From Hydrogenophaga sp. NFH-34 (GTDB taxonomy: Bacteria; Pseudomonadota; Gammaproteobacteria; Burkholderiales; Burkholderiaceae_C), in the NCBI RefSeq assembly GCF_021401345.1, contig NZ_JACBGE010000021.1, positions 36,001 through 100,000 of the forward strand: a stretch of DNA of 64,000 nucleotides, given 5' to 3'. Every line of letters starts with the position of its first letter. Positions within the stretch are counted from its first letter, which is position 1. The notes below the pieces were generated by a model. The model was not told where the DNA came from, made no database searches, and saw only the letters and a program-made list of their open reading frames with translations. The translations under genes and the position numbers were made by a program. Shown here piece by piece: positions 1-8,896 of this stretch.

Positions 1-338
1 CGGTGCCCCGTGGCCAGTGGGAAGCGGCGCGGGCGCTGAACCTGAGCCAGGCCCAGACGCTGCGCCGCATCGTGCTGCCACAGGCCCTGGTGGCGATGAT
101 CCCGCCCTGGGGCAATTTGCTGATCGAGCTGCTCAAGGCGACCTCGCTGGTCTCGCTCATCACGCTCGCCGATCTCTCGTTCAAGGCGCAGCAGATCAAC
201 CAGAACACCTTGCGCACGGCCGAAGTGTTCGGCCTGGTCCTGCTCATGTACCTCGCCCTCTCGACCCTGATCACCCTGGGCATGCGCGCGCTGGAGCGCC
301 GGGCGGCGCGTGGGCTGCGCCGCGGGAGAGCCGCATGA
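1..338 (+). CDS. ehuC: ABC transporter permease EhuC (3' part only)
   Basis: This is the C-terminal half of an inner-membrane permease of a polar amino-acid or ectoine-type ABC importer; the gene starts before the window. The roughly 112 visible residues hold the conserved EAA loop that docks on the ATPase (GQWEAARALNLS followed by LPQAL) and two hydrophobic segments. Its stop overlaps the ATG of the next permease as ATGA, which indicates translational coupling. The Ehu assignment comes mainly from the companion ATPase, which resembles ectoine/hydroxyectoine EhuA. A general polar amino-acid permease is the alternative. Confidence 0.82.
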   Translation, partial: VPRGQWEAARALNLSQAQTLRRIVLPQALVAMIPPWGNLLIELLKATSLVSLITLADLSFKAQQINQNTLRTAEVFGLVLLMYLALSTLITLGMRALERRAARGLRRGRAA

Positions 339-1015
339 CCCCGATCTGGGACGGGGGCTACGCGCGCGAGATCCTGCCCATCCTGGCCGAAGCCTCGCTG
401 ATCACGGTGCAGGCCACGCTCATGGGCTTCGCCCTGGCGCTGGTGCTGGGCCTGCTGTTCGCCGCCGGCCGCCTGTACGGCCCGCCGGGGTTGCGGCTGG
501 CCTTCGGCGCGGTGGTGGAGTTCATCCGCTCCACGCCGTTGCTGATCCAGATCTTTTTTCTCTACTACGTCATGCCCGATTTCGGCCTGACACTCGACGC
601 CCTGCCCACCGGCGTGCTGGCGCTGGGCCTGCACTACGGCGCCTACTGCGCCGAGGTCTACCGCGCCGGGCTGGACAACGTGCCCAAAGGGCAGTGGGAA
701 GCGTCGATCGCGCTCAACCTCTCACCCTGGAACACCTTCCGCCGCATCATCCTGCCGCAAGCCATTCCCCCGGTGGTGCCGGCGCTGGGCAACTACCTGG
801 TGGCCTTGTTCAAGGAGACCCCACTGCTGTCGGTGATCGCGGTGCTGGAGCTGATGCAGACGGCCAAGATCCTGGGCTCCGAGAGCTTCCAGTACACCGA
901 ACCCATCACCCTGGTCGGCCTGTTCTTCCTGGCCTTCAGCCTGGTATCGGCCGCCCTCATCCAGCGCCTGGAGCGCCATCTGAACCGCCGGCCCGGTCGG
1001 CAACGCACCCCATGA
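335..1015 (+). CDS. ehuD: ABC transporter permease EhuD
   Basis: The second membrane permease of the importer has 226 residues, the usual size for the HisM/GlnP family. It has an N-terminal membrane segment (about residues 18-42), the family signature EFIRSTPLLIQIFFLYY (about 64-80), the EAA loop GQWEASIALNLSPWNTFRRI and a last membrane helix near the C terminus. The ATG at 335 overlaps the upstream stop, and its own stop overlaps the ATPase start, so the three genes form a tight operon. The predicted role is uptake of ectoine/hydroxyectoine or a related polar amino acid. The binding-protein gene is not in the window. Confidence 0.85.
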   Translation: MTPIWDGGYAREILPILAEASLITVQATLMGFALALVLGLLFAAGRLYGPPGLRLAFGAVVEFIRSTPLLIQIFFLYYVMPDFGLTLDALPTGVLALGLHYGAYCAEVYRAGLDNVPKGQWEASIALNLSPWNTFRRIILPQAIPPVVPALGNYLVALFKETPLLSVIAVLELMQTAKILGSESFQYTEPITLVGLFFLAFSLVSAALIQRLERHLNRRPGRQRTP

Positions 1016-1818
1016 CCACCGACACCCCCGACCACGCCGCCGTCACCGCGCCCATGGTGCGTTTCGAGCGCGTCAGCAAGCGCTACGGCGAGCTCACCGT
1101 GCTCGACGGCCTGGACCTGGACATCGCGCCGCACGAGAAGGTCGCGATCATCGGGCCGTCGGGCTCGGGCAAGACCACCGTGCTGCGCATGCTCATGACG
1201 CTCGAACGCATCGACGAGGGCGTGATCTGGGTCGACGGCGAGCCGCTCACCCATCGGCGGCGCGGCGAACAGTTGGTGCCGGCCGACGCCGCCCACCTGC
1301 GCCGCATGCGGGGCCACATCGGCATGGTGTTCCAGCACTTCAACCTGTTCCCGCACATGAGCGCGCTCCGGAACTGCATGGAGGCGCCGGTCACTGTGCT
1401 CGGCCTGCATCCGGACGAGGCGCGGGAACGCGCCGGCGAGCTGCTGGCCATGGTGGGCCTGTCGGACAAGCTCGACCATTACCCGTCGCAGCTTTCGGGC
1501 GGCCAGCAGCAGCGCGTCGCGATCGCGCGTGCGCTGGCCATGCGGCCCAAGGTGATGCTGTTCGACGAAGTCACTTCGGCACTCGATCCCGAGCTGTGCG
1601 GCGAGGTGCTCAGCGTGATCCGCAGCCTGGGTGCACAGCACCAGCTGACCATGCTCATGGTCACGCACCAGATGGGCTTCGCGCGCGAATTCGCCGACCG
1701 CGTCTGTTTCTTCGACGCCGGCAAGATCGCCGAACAGGGCCCCGCGCAGGCCTTCTTTGAAAACCCGCAGAGCGAGCGCACGCGCCAGTTTCTGCGCGCG
1801 GTGATGGAAGCGGTCTGA
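1012..1818 (+). CDS. ehuA: ABC transporter ATP-binding protein EhuA
   Basis: This 268-residue ABC ATPase powers the EhuCD importer at the cytoplasmic face. Walker A (GPSGSGKTT), the Q-loop (MVFQHFNLFPHM), the signature LSGGQQQR, Walker B (VMLFDEV) and the switch histidine (MVTHQMGF) are all present and well spaced. From memory, the stretch around VLRMLMTLERIDEGVIWVDG and the LVPAD insert match ectoine EhuA rather than general GlnQ. It overlaps ehuD as ATGA. No ectoine-degradation (eut/doe) genes follow; the next genes are on the other strand, so the substrate is inferred from family resemblance only. Confidence 0.85.
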   Translation: MTTDTPDHAAVTAPMVRFERVSKRYGELTVLDGLDLDIAPHEKVAIIGPSGSGKTTVLRMLMTLERIDEGVIWVDGEPLTHRRRGEQLVPADAAHLRRMRGHIGMVFQHFNLFPHMSALRNCMEAPVTVLGLHPDEARERAGELLAMVGLSDKLDHYPSQLSGGQQQRVAIARALAMRPKVMLFDEVTSALDPELCGEVLSVIRSLGAQHQLTMLMVTHQMGFAREFADRVCFFDAGKIAEQGPAQAFFENPQSERTRQFLRAVMEAV

Positions 1819-1837
1819 GCCCTCGCGCCGGCGCCGC

Positions 1838-2536
1838 TCAGGGTCGGCGCTGCACCGCGGCGGGCAGCCGGCCCGGAGCGTCCCAGGCATCGGTGCCGAA
1901 CCAGGCGCCACCGTCGAGGCAATCGCGCAGCATGGGCAGTGCGTCGAGCCCCCAGAACAGCCGCCCGTCGACCACCAGGGCCGGCACACCGAACACCCCT
2001 GCGGCCAGCGCGGCATCGGTGTTCTCGCGCAGACGCTGTTTGACCGCGTCGGTGTCCGGCGCCAGCCAGGGCCGGCCGCGCTGCGTCATGTGGTCCTGCA
2101 ACCCGGCTTCGAGCGCGGCCAGGCGTTGCGGAGCCGTCGCGTCCTGCCCGCCCTGCCAGACGTGGCGAAAGAGCTGCTCGGTCACGTAGCGGCTGGTTTC
2201 GCCCGGCGCCTCATCGGTGGCGGTGGCCAGGCCCAGCCGCAGCAACGGCAAGGGGTTGAAGGGGTGTGCCGCCGGCAGGTCCAGCGCCACGCCGTGCTGC
2301 TGCGCCAGCCAGAGCACCTGGCGGTAGGTCCAGTCGCGCTTGCCGGGGATCTCGGCCGGCCCGAGCTGGCCGCTCGCCTTGAGCAGCGCCGCGAACAGCA
2401 CCGGGCGGTAGCGGACTTGCACGCTCAGGCCCTGCAGCGCCAGGGGCAGGCGCTCGAAGGCCAGACAGGCATAGGGCGAGATGGGGTCGTACCAGAACGT
2501 GATGTCGTGCAGGCGCGGGGCGGTGGCGGCGGTCAT
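1838..2536 (-). CDS. DsbA-family 2-hydroxychromene-2-carboxylate isomerase
   Basis: The product has 232 residues with a thioredoxin-like DsbA/kappa-GST fold, begins TFWYDPISPYACLAFERLP and lacks a CxxC pair. Such proteins isomerise 2-hydroxychromene-2-carboxylate in naphthalene breakdown or act as glutathione-dependent isomerases or transferases. The C-terminal GVFGVPALVVDGRLFWGLD motif, with its cis-proline loop, is typical of the family. Its ATG overlaps the stop of the upstream DUF1289 gene (ATGA). No aromatic ring-cleavage genes are adjacent, so a general glutathione-linked isomerase is as likely as a naphthalene enzyme. Confidence 0.83.
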   Translation of the reverse strand: MTAATAPRLHDITFWYDPISPYACLAFERLPLALQGLSVQVRYRPVLFAALLKASGQLGPAEIPGKRDWTYRQVLWLAQQHGVALDLPAAHPFNPLPLLRLGLATATDEAPGETSRYVTEQLFRHVWQGGQDATAPQRLAALEAGLQDHMTQRGRPWLAPDTDAVKQRLRENTDAALAAGVFGVPALVVDGRLFWGLDALPMLRDCLDGGAWFGTDAWDAPGRLPAAVQRRP

Positions 2537-2763
2537 GTGGTGAGCTCCTGGCGGGCTTCGATCTGGGCCCAGATGGCCAGGCGACGGGCTTCGTCCGCCT
2601 GGCCCCAGCCGGCAATTTCGTCCAGCGTGCGCCAGCACCCCTGGCACCAGCCGGTGGCCGCGTCCATGCGGCAGACCCCGACACAGGGCGAGGGCACACC
2701 GGCCACCCCGGGGCGGCGGCGGGCATCGGCCAGCCGGAGCGGCGGGCGGGCGGCGTCCGCCAT
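2533..2763 (-). CDS. DUF1289 small cysteine-rich protein
   Basis: This 76-residue protein has the DUF1289 pattern SPCVGVCRMD followed by GWCQGCWRTLDEIAGW. The four cysteines in two CxxxC/CxxC pairs suggest binding of a metal or iron-sulfur centre. Family function is unknown. It lies 1 base after the YbaK-like gene and overlaps the following isomerase gene, so the three are probably cotranscribed. Confidence 0.85.
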   Translation of the reverse strand: MADAARPPLRLADARRRPGVAGVPSPCVGVCRMDAATGWCQGCWRTLDEIAGWGQADEARRLAIWAQIEARQELTT

Positions 2764-2764
2764 G

Positions 2765-3286
2765 TCAGGCGACCGGCGGCACGACCGTGACGTCGTGCAC
2801 CGGCGCGCCGGTGAACCGCTGCAGGTCGTCCGGAGTGAGGCGGAACACACCGTGCGGATGGCCAGCGGCGGCCCAGATGTCGGCAAAGCGGAACAGCTGG
2901 GCGTCGATCAGCGTGACCGGCGGCGTGCTGTGCGCCAGCGGCGACACCCCGCCGATGGAAAACCCGGTCTTGCCCTTGACGAATTCCGCATCGGCCCGGC
3001 CCAGCTTGCCCCCATCGGCACAGACGAGGGCCTGCACCTTCTTTTCGTCCACGCGCAGGTCGCCCGAAGTGACCACCAGCACGGCGGCCTCGTCGGATTT
3101 GCGCCGGAAGATGATGCTCTTGGCGATCTGCCCCAGCGCCACCCCCAGGGCGTCGGCCGCCTGCTGGGCGGTGCGGGCCGCGTCGTCCAGCTTCACCGGG
3201 GCATGCGGGTGCCCGAAGGCCGCCAGCGCCGCCGCCACCCGCTGCATGCCGGCGGGCCAGGCCTCGGAAGAAACCGTGTCGTTCAT
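2765..3286 (-). CDS. YbaK/EbsC-type aminoacyl-tRNA deacylase
   Basis: A 173-residue single-domain protein of the YbaK/ProX editing family, which hydrolyses mischarged aminoacyl-tRNAs in trans (for example Cys-tRNAPro or Ala-tRNAPro). The family motifs are IAKSIIFR (about residues 54-61), DEKKVQ near residue 80, and GFSIGGVSPLAH (about 108-119). It starts the small group YbaK-DUF1289-isomerase. The length and motifs fit the EbsC/YbaK subgroup rather than the insertion domain of ProS. The exact tRNA substrate cannot be read from the sequence. Confidence 0.88.
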   Translation of the reverse strand: MNDTVSSEAWPAGMQRVAAALAAFGHPHAPVKLDDAARTAQQAADALGVALGQIAKSIIFRRKSDEAAVLVVTSGDLRVDEKKVQALVCADGGKLGRADAEFVKGKTGFSIGGVSPLAHSTPPVTLIDAQLFRFADIWAAAGHPHGVFRLTPDDLQRFTGAPVHDVTVVPPVA

Positions 3287-3317
3287 GGTCGGGAATGGTA
3301 GCGGCACGGTCCTGGCG

Positions 3318-3983
3318 TCAGGCCATGCGCTTGACCATGAACAGGCTGGCGCCCATGGCCATGAGCACACCGCCGAACACGCGGTTCTGCGCCCGGCGCG
3401 CACGCGCCGTGGCCAGCCAGCGCTGCGCGCGCGACGCCAGGAACGCGTAGCCGTGCATGACGATCACGTCGACCATGACCGTGGTCAGCAGCAGCACCAG
3501 CAATTGCATGCCCAGCGAGCGCTGCGGATCGATGAACTGAGGCAGCACCGCCACCATGAACACGATGCCCTTGGGATTGGTCACGTTGGTGAAAAAGCCC
3601 AGCAGGAGCCGCGACCGCACCGGCGGAAGCCCACGGGGTTCGGCCGCCGCGACGGTGCTGGCCGGGTCCGCCCTGGCCTGGGCCGGTTCAGCGGCCGGCA
3701 CCGGTGCGGCCCACTGCCGCCAGCCCAGCCAGAGCAGGTAGACCGCCCCCACCACCTTGACCACGGTGAATGCGGTGGCCGACGCCAGCAGCAGGGCCCC
3801 CACGCCCACACCGGCCACCAGCAGCACCACCGCCAGGCCCAGTTGCAGGCCCGCAATGGTGGCACTGGTGCGCCGCACGCCGTAGGCCAGCCCGTGCGTC
3901 ATGGACAGCACCGCGCCGGAACCGGGCGAGAGAGCGATCACCCAGGCAGCGGCAAAGTAGGCGAGCCAGACGTGGAATTCCAT
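3318..3983 (-). CDS. LysE/RhtB-family amino-acid exporter
   Basis: A 221-residue inner-membrane protein with about six hydrophobic segments and the LysE-family signature SPGSGAVLSMTHGLAYG near the N terminus. It also has GFFTNVTNPKGIVFMVAVLPQF in the middle, which is highly typical of RhtB/homoserine-lactone or threonine efflux proteins. It probably exports an amino acid or derivative. It lies 91 bases after the malate/lactate dehydrogenase-family gene and 31 bases before the YbaK-like gene on the same strand. A charged, alanine-rich loop of about 30 residues near the middle is longer than in E. coli RhtB. Confidence 0.88.
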   Translation of the reverse strand: MEFHVWLAYFAAAWVIALSPGSGAVLSMTHGLAYGVRRTSATIAGLQLGLAVVLLVAGVGVGALLLASATAFTVVKVVGAVYLLWLGWRQWAAPVPAAEPAQARADPASTVAAAEPRGLPPVRSRLLLGFFTNVTNPKGIVFMVAVLPQFIDPQRSLGMQLLVLLLTTVMVDVIVMHGYAFLASRAQRWLATARARRAQNRVFGGVLMAMGASLFMVKRMA

Positions 3984-4074
3984 GGAAAGTCAGCGGCAGA
4001 AAACGGACAGCCCGCCATGATGCCACCACCGCAGTGCGCGCGGGGCCCCTTGCCGGCTTGCCCCCACCTCTGGC

Positions 4075-5082
4075 TCAGCCCCGGCCCGCGAGCGGGTACA
4101 GGGCCTGGAGCACGGTGTCGGGCAGGTCCATGCCGGCTGCCGCGGTTTCGTGGCGCCGCGCCAGACGCTGGGCCCCGGGCAGCCGCACGCCGTCCTCGGC
4201 CAGCATGGCCGCGACCAGCGCTTCGATGCGCGCGTCGTAGGTGCCGTGCCCGGCCAGCGCGGCCGGGTTGATGAACAGGAACACCTGGCCCACGCGGGGC
4301 ACCTCGCCTTCGGCGTCGAGCAGCGAACCAGCCTCGAAACCGAAGTGCGAGCCGGTGAGCGTGCCCACCAGCAGGTCGATCATCAGCGCCAGCAGCGTGC
4401 CCTTGAGCCCACCGGCCGGCACCATGGTGCCGGCGAGCCCGGCGCGCGGATCGGTGGTGGGCTGGCCCTCGGCATCGAGCGCCCAGCCCAGCGGGATGGA
4501 TTGCCCTTCGCGCGCGGCCACCACCAGCTTGCCGCGCGCCACCGCCGACAGCGACAGGTCGATCAGCACCGGCTCGTGCCCGGGGCGCGGGAACACCGCC
4601 GCGATGGGGTTGGTGCCGAACAGGGCGCGCTTGCCGCCCCAGGCCGGCATGGCGGCCGGCGCATTGCCCAGCACCAGCCCGACCAGCCCGGCATCCGCCA
4701 CGGGCTGCAGGTGGTAGCCGGCCGCGCCGAAGTGGTGGCTGTTGCCCACCGCCACCAGCGCCACGCCCTGCTCGCGCGCCAGCGCAATGCCCCGCTCCAC
4801 GGCCAGCCGGCAGGCCGGATAGGCCAGGCCCGTGCCGGCGTCGATCCACAGGGCCGCGCCCTGCGCGCGCCGGATCACGGGCTCGGCCCGGCCATCGGCG
4901 CGGCCGTTGCGCAGATGCGCGGCGTAGGCCGGGATGCGCGTCACGCCGTGCGACGCCAGGCCTTGCAGGTCGGCCTCGACCAACGCTTCGGCCGTCAGGC
5001 GGGCCATGGTGTCGTTGGCGCCAGCGCGGGCCAGTGCCTCGCGGGCGAGTTCAAACAGGTCGGAAGGGGTGATGTGGGCCAA
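4075..5082 (-). CDS. malate/L-lactate dehydrogenase family (Ldh2) oxidoreductase
   Basis: A 335-residue NAD(P)-dependent 2-hydroxyacid dehydrogenase of the Ldh_2 family (malate, ureidoglycolate, sulfolactate and related dehydrogenases). It has the family motifs ADLQGLASHGVTRIP (about residues 33-47), GNSHHFGAAGYH (about 113-124) with the catalytic histidine, FGTNPIAAVFP and GGLKGTLLALMIDLLVG. I chose a TTG start because a GGAG sits 8 bases upstream and no ATG is near; the usual family length of about 340 agrees. It lies 82 bases after the HMG-CoA lyase gene. The substrate is unknown. Confidence 0.87.
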   Translation of the reverse strand: MAHITPSDLFELAREALARAGANDTMARLTAEALVEADLQGLASHGVTRIPAYAAHLRNGRADGRAEPVIRRAQGAALWIDAGTGLAYPACRLAVERGIALAREQGVALVAVGNSHHFGAAGYHLQPVADAGLVGLVLGNAPAAMPAWGGKRALFGTNPIAAVFPRPGHEPVLIDLSLSAVARGKLVVAAREGQSIPLGWALDAEGQPTTDPRAGLAGTMVPAGGLKGTLLALMIDLLVGTLTGSHFGFEAGSLLDAEGEVPRVGQVFLFINPAALAGHGTYDARIEALVAAMLAEDGVRLPGAQRLARRHETAAAGMDLPDTVLQALYPLAGRG

Positions 5083-5164
5083 GGGCGCTCCGTGCGGCAG
5101 TGATTCCAAGGGGCGCGATGCTAAGCCATGGGCCGGGCACCCGGCCACCAACCCCGGTGCGGGC

Positions 5165-6073
5165 TCAGCCCGCGCGCTTGGCCAGCAGCGCGCGCGCCAC
5201 GCGCGAGCCGCTCGGGCGGCCCAGTTGCTCGCTGATGTACTGCCCGGCATCAACCAGCGCGTCGAGATCGATGCCGGTGTCGATGCCCAGGCCGTGCAGC
5301 AGGTAGACCACGTCTTCGGTGGCCACGTTGCCGGTGGCACCCTTGGCGTAGGGGCAGCCGCCCAGGCCGGCCACCGACGACTGGAAATTCCACACGCCCA
5401 GCTCCAGCGACGCCAGCGTGTTGGACAGCGCCTGCCCGTAGGTGTCGTGGAAATGCCCGCTGACCTGGTTGATGCCGAAGTGCTGCAGCGTGGCCTCGAT
5501 GGCGGCCTGCACCTTGCGTGGCGTGCCCACGCCGATGGTGTCGGCCACATCGACGCGTTCGACCCCGATGCCTTTCATCAGGCCGGCAAGGTACGCGACG
5601 CGCTCGGGGGCGATGTCGCCCTCGTACGGGCAGCCCACGGTGCAGCTCATGGCCCCCCGCACCGCGATGCCGGCGGCCTTGGCCGCCGCGACCACGGGCG
5701 CGAAGCGCTCGATGCTTTCGGCGATGGAGCAGTTGATGTTGCGCTGGCTGAAGGCCTCGCTGGCCGCGCCGAACACCACGATCTCGTCGGGCTGGTCGAG
5801 CACGGCCGCCTCGTAGCCCTTGAGGTTGGGCGTGAGCACCGAGTAGCGCACCCCGGCCTGGCGGGCCATGCCCTGCATGACGGCGTGGTTGTCGGCCATC
5901 TGCGGCACCCATTTGGGCGAGACGTAGCTGGTCACCTCGATCTCGGTCAGGCCGGCCGTCTGCAGGCGCTGCACCAGCTCGATCTTGACCGCGGCCGGTA
6001 CCGGCTGCTTTTCGTTCTGCAGGCCGTCGCGCGGGCCGACGTCGATGATCTGGACGCGGGAGGGGTAGCTCAT
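5165..6073 (-). CDS. mvaB: hydroxymethylglutaryl-CoA lyase
   Basis: This 302-residue TIM-barrel enzyme of the HMGL-like family splits 3-hydroxy-3-methylglutaryl-CoA into acetoacetate and acetyl-CoA, the last step of leucine degradation. Visible are the N-terminal VGPRDGLQNE with the catalytic Arg-Asp pair, the metal-binding HFHDTYGQ motif and the active-site cysteine loop GLGGCPYAKGATGN. It is equivalent to LiuE. It follows the methylcrotonyl-CoA carboxylase alpha gene by 46 bases in the same operon, consistent with the pathway order. Confidence 0.95.
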   Translation of the reverse strand: MSYPSRVQIIDVGPRDGLQNEKQPVPAAVKIELVQRLQTAGLTEIEVTSYVSPKWVPQMADNHAVMQGMARQAGVRYSVLTPNLKGYEAAVLDQPDEIVVFGAASEAFSQRNINCSIAESIERFAPVVAAAKAAGIAVRGAMSCTVGCPYEGDIAPERVAYLAGLMKGIGVERVDVADTIGVGTPRKVQAAIEATLQHFGINQVSGHFHDTYGQALSNTLASLELGVWNFQSSVAGLGGCPYAKGATGNVATEDVVYLLHGLGIDTGIDLDALVDAGQYISEQLGRPSGSRVARALLAKRAG

Positions 6074-6119
6074 GGGAAAGTCCTGGGGTTCGGGAAGGGA
6101 AGCCGGGCGCCGCCGCCGG

Positions 6120-8156
6120 TCATTGCAGCTTGAGCAGCTCCGCGCCTTCGGTCACCTGATCGCCGGGCGCATACAGCAGCTCGGCCACGGTGCCATCGGC
6201 CGGCGCGGCGATGGTGTGCTCCATTTTCATGGCTTCCATCACCGCCAGCGGCTGGCCCTTCTTGACCGCGTCGCCGGCCTTGACCGCGAAGCTCACCACC
6301 TTGCCCGGCATGGGCGCGGTCAGGCGCCCGCCCTCGGCCGCCGCTTCGCCCGCGTGGGCCAGCGCGTCCAGTTCCGTGATCACGGTGGCGCCGCGGTCGC
6401 CGAACACATGCACCGTCTCGTCGCGCTGCCAGGTCTGCACCGTCTGGCGCTGGCCGTCCCACTGCAGGTCCAGCCGCGTGCCGCTGTCGGCCGGCAGCGC
6501 CTGGAAGCGCAGGACCGCCGCTTCACCGCCCGCCACGGCGAGCTGCAGCGCGCCGTCGTGCAGGTAGGTCAGCTGTGCCGTCAGGGTTTCGCCCTGGTAG
6601 GCGAAATCGAAGCGGCGCCGCGCCAGGCCGAAGGGGCGCCAGCCGTCGGTGCGCGAGAAGGGGTCGGCGCCCTCACCGGCTTTTTCGTGCACCAGGGTCT
6701 GGGCCACGGCGGCGGCCACGGCCGTGTCGCGGCCGACCGGGTCCTGCTTGAACAGCACCGCGGCCTCGCGCGGGATCAGCGCGGTGTCGAGCCGGGCCTG
6801 GGCGAAGGAGCCGCTGCGCACCACGTGGCGCAGAAACTGCACGTTGGTCGCCAGGCCGATGATGCGGGTGTCGGCCAGCGCCGCGTCCAGCCGCGCCAGC
6901 GCCTGCTCGCGCGTGTCGCCGTGCACGATCAGCTTGGCCACCATGGAGTCGTAGAACGGGCTGATGGCGTCGCCCTCGCGCACGCCGTCGTCGAAACGCA
7001 CGCCGGCCGCCGGGCCGGCCACGGGCGGCCGTTCGAAGCTCGCGTGCGCCGGCTTGCGGTAGACGTGCAGCTGGCCGGTGGCGGGCAGGAACTGGTTGTC
7101 GGGGTTCTCGGCGCAGATGCGCGCCTCGATGGCGTGGCCGGTGATGCGCAACTGGTCCTGCGTGCACGGCAGCGGCTCGCCACTGGCCACGCGCAGTTGC
7201 CACTCGACCAGATCGAGCCCGGTGATGGCTTCGGTCACCGGGTGCTCCACCTGCAGGCGGGTGTTCATTTCCATGAAGTAGAACTTCATCTGCTCGGGGT
7301 GCTCGTAGCCGCCGGGCTGCTCGACGATGAATTCCACCGTGCCGGCGCCCACATAGTTCACCGCCCTGGCCGCGGCCACCGCCGCTGCGCCCATCTGCTG
7401 GCGCAGCGCGGGCGTCATGCCGGGTGCGGGCGCTTCTTCCAGCACCTTCTGGTGGCGCCGCTGCACCGAGCAGTCGCGCTCGAACAGGTAGACGCAGTTG
7501 CCATGCGTGTCGCCGAACACCTGGATCTCGATGTGGCGCGGGCGCTGCACGTACTTCTCGATCAGCACCGCGTCGCTGCCGAAGCTGTTGATGGCCTCGC
7601 GCTTGCAGCTCGCCAGTGCGGCCGCGAAATCATCCGCCTTCTCCACTGCGCGCATGCCCTTGCCCCCGCCGCCCGCGCTGGCCTTGATCAGCACCGGGTA
7701 GCCGATGCGGTCGGCCTCGCGCTGCAGCAGCGCCGGGTCCTGGTCTTCGCCGTGGTAGCCCGGCACCAGCGGCACGCCGGCCTGCTCCATCAGGCGTTTG
7801 GATTCGGCCTTCAGGCCCATGGCCTGGATCGCCGACGAGGGCGGGCCGATGAAGACCAGCCCCGCTTTCGCGCAGGCGTCGGCAAAGGCCTCGTTCTCGC
7901 TCAGGAAACCGTAGCCGGGGTGGATGGCCTGGGCGCCCGTGGCCTGCGCGGCCGCGATGATGCGTTCCCATTGCAGGTAGCTCTGCTTGGGCGCGCTGCC
8001 GCCGATGTGCAACGCCTCGTCGCAGGCGGCCACGTGTTTGGCACTGGCGTCGGCATCGGAATACACGGCCACGGTGCGCACGCCCAGGCGGCGGGCGGTG
8101 GCGGCGACGCGGCAGGCGATTTCGCCTCTATTCGCAATCAGGATCTTGGAGAACAT
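6120..8156 (-). CDS. liuD: methylcrotonyl-CoA carboxylase biotin-containing alpha subunit
   Basis: A 678-residue biotin-dependent carboxylase subunit (LiuD/MccA) that carboxylates 3-methylcrotonyl-CoA together with LiuB. The order is biotin-carboxylase N domain (KILIANRGEIACRV), ATP-grasp (KASAGGGGKGMR), carboxylase C domain (MEMNTRLQVEHPVTE), a linker domain and a biotinyl domain with the AMKM motif, whose Lys644 should carry biotin. The start at 8156 shares a base with the stop of the DUF4126 gene (TGATG). Propionyl-CoA or geranyl-CoA carboxylase is less likely given the liuB, liuC and mvaB neighbours. Confidence 0.94.
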   Translation of the reverse strand: MFSKILIANRGEIACRVAATARRLGVRTVAVYSDADASAKHVAACDEALHIGGSAPKQSYLQWERIIAAAQATGAQAIHPGYGFLSENEAFADACAKAGLVFIGPPSSAIQAMGLKAESKRLMEQAGVPLVPGYHGEDQDPALLQREADRIGYPVLIKASAGGGGKGMRAVEKADDFAAALASCKREAINSFGSDAVLIEKYVQRPRHIEIQVFGDTHGNCVYLFERDCSVQRRHQKVLEEAPAPGMTPALRQQMGAAAVAAARAVNYVGAGTVEFIVEQPGGYEHPEQMKFYFMEMNTRLQVEHPVTEAITGLDLVEWQLRVASGEPLPCTQDQLRITGHAIEARICAENPDNQFLPATGQLHVYRKPAHASFERPPVAGPAAGVRFDDGVREGDAISPFYDSMVAKLIVHGDTREQALARLDAALADTRIIGLATNVQFLRHVVRSGSFAQARLDTALIPREAAVLFKQDPVGRDTAVAAAVAQTLVHEKAGEGADPFSRTDGWRPFGLARRRFDFAYQGETLTAQLTYLHDGALQLAVAGGEAAVLRFQALPADSGTRLDLQWDGQRQTVQTWQRDETVHVFGDRGATVITELDALAHAGEAAAEGGRLTAPMPGKVVSFAVKAGDAVKKGQPLAVMEAMKMEHTIAAPADGTVAELLYAPGDQVTEGAELLKLQ

Positions 8157-8866
8157 CAGGCTTCCTTGAGAGGACCGGAGGAAAGAAGCGCACGCAGGCG
8201 ACGGAACGCCGCGCGCAGGAAGGTGAACAGCATCCAGGTGACGATCCACATCAGCACCAGGACGATGAGCAGCAGCACGCCGAAGAGCACCGTGTGGTGG
8301 GTGGCGAGCCAGATCGCGGCGACGACCAGCCCGTCTTCGACCAGGCTCATGCCGATGTTGGACAGGGGTTCGGGCGAGGTGTTGATGGCCGCGCGCGTGG
8401 TGGTCTTGGCGGCCTGGCTGCTGGCGGCCAGGGTGCCGCCCATCAGCGCCGCCACCAGCGCCATGGTGGTGTTGTCGGCGCCGAACACGCCCGCCGCCAG
8501 CGCAGCGCCGGCGGGCACGCGGATCACGCTGTTGACGATGTCCCACAGCGAATCCAGGCCGGGAATCTTGTCGGCGAAGAACTCCACGAACAGCAGCGCG
8601 CCGCTGGCCGCGAGCACGAGCGGGTGCTGCAGCACCTGCAGGCCCTCGGGCAACGGCATCCAGCCCACCGCGCCCAGGGCACCCACCAGAAACACCACCG
8701 CATAGAGCCGGAAGCCGCTGACCCAGCCCAGCGCCGCAGCGAGCGCGAGCAGGCTGGGCATGTCCAGGTGGCTGGCGGCGGCCCCGACGCCGTCGGCCAC
8801 CTGGCCACCGGCCTGGGTGCTCCAGCCCGCGATCCATGCCATCAAGCCGTTCCAGATGCTGTCCAT
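8156..8866 (-). CDS. DUF4126 membrane protein
   Basis: A 236-residue integral membrane protein with roughly five hydrophobic segments and the DUF4126 pattern: GWVSGFRLYAVVFLVG near residue 50, FFADKIPGLDSLWD near 95-108, and an alanine-rich central helix. Its function is unknown. It sits between liuC and liuD and its stop overlaps the liuD start, so it is cotranscribed with leucine-degradation genes, but nothing in the protein suggests an enzymatic part in that pathway. Confidence 0.85.
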   Translation of the reverse strand: MDSIWNGLMAWIAGWSTQAGGQVADGVGAAASHLDMPSLLALAAALGWVSGFRLYAVVFLVGALGAVGWMPLPEGLQVLQHPLVLAASGALLFVEFFADKIPGLDSLWDIVNSVIRVPAGAALAAGVFGADNTTMALVAALMGGTLAASSQAAKTTTRAAINTSPEPLSNIGMSLVEDGLVVAAIWLATHHTVLFGVLLLIVLVLMWIVTWMLFTFLRAAFRRLRALLSSGPLKEA

Positions 8867-8896
8867 ACGCTGACCTCCTGTGAATGAAGGATCAGA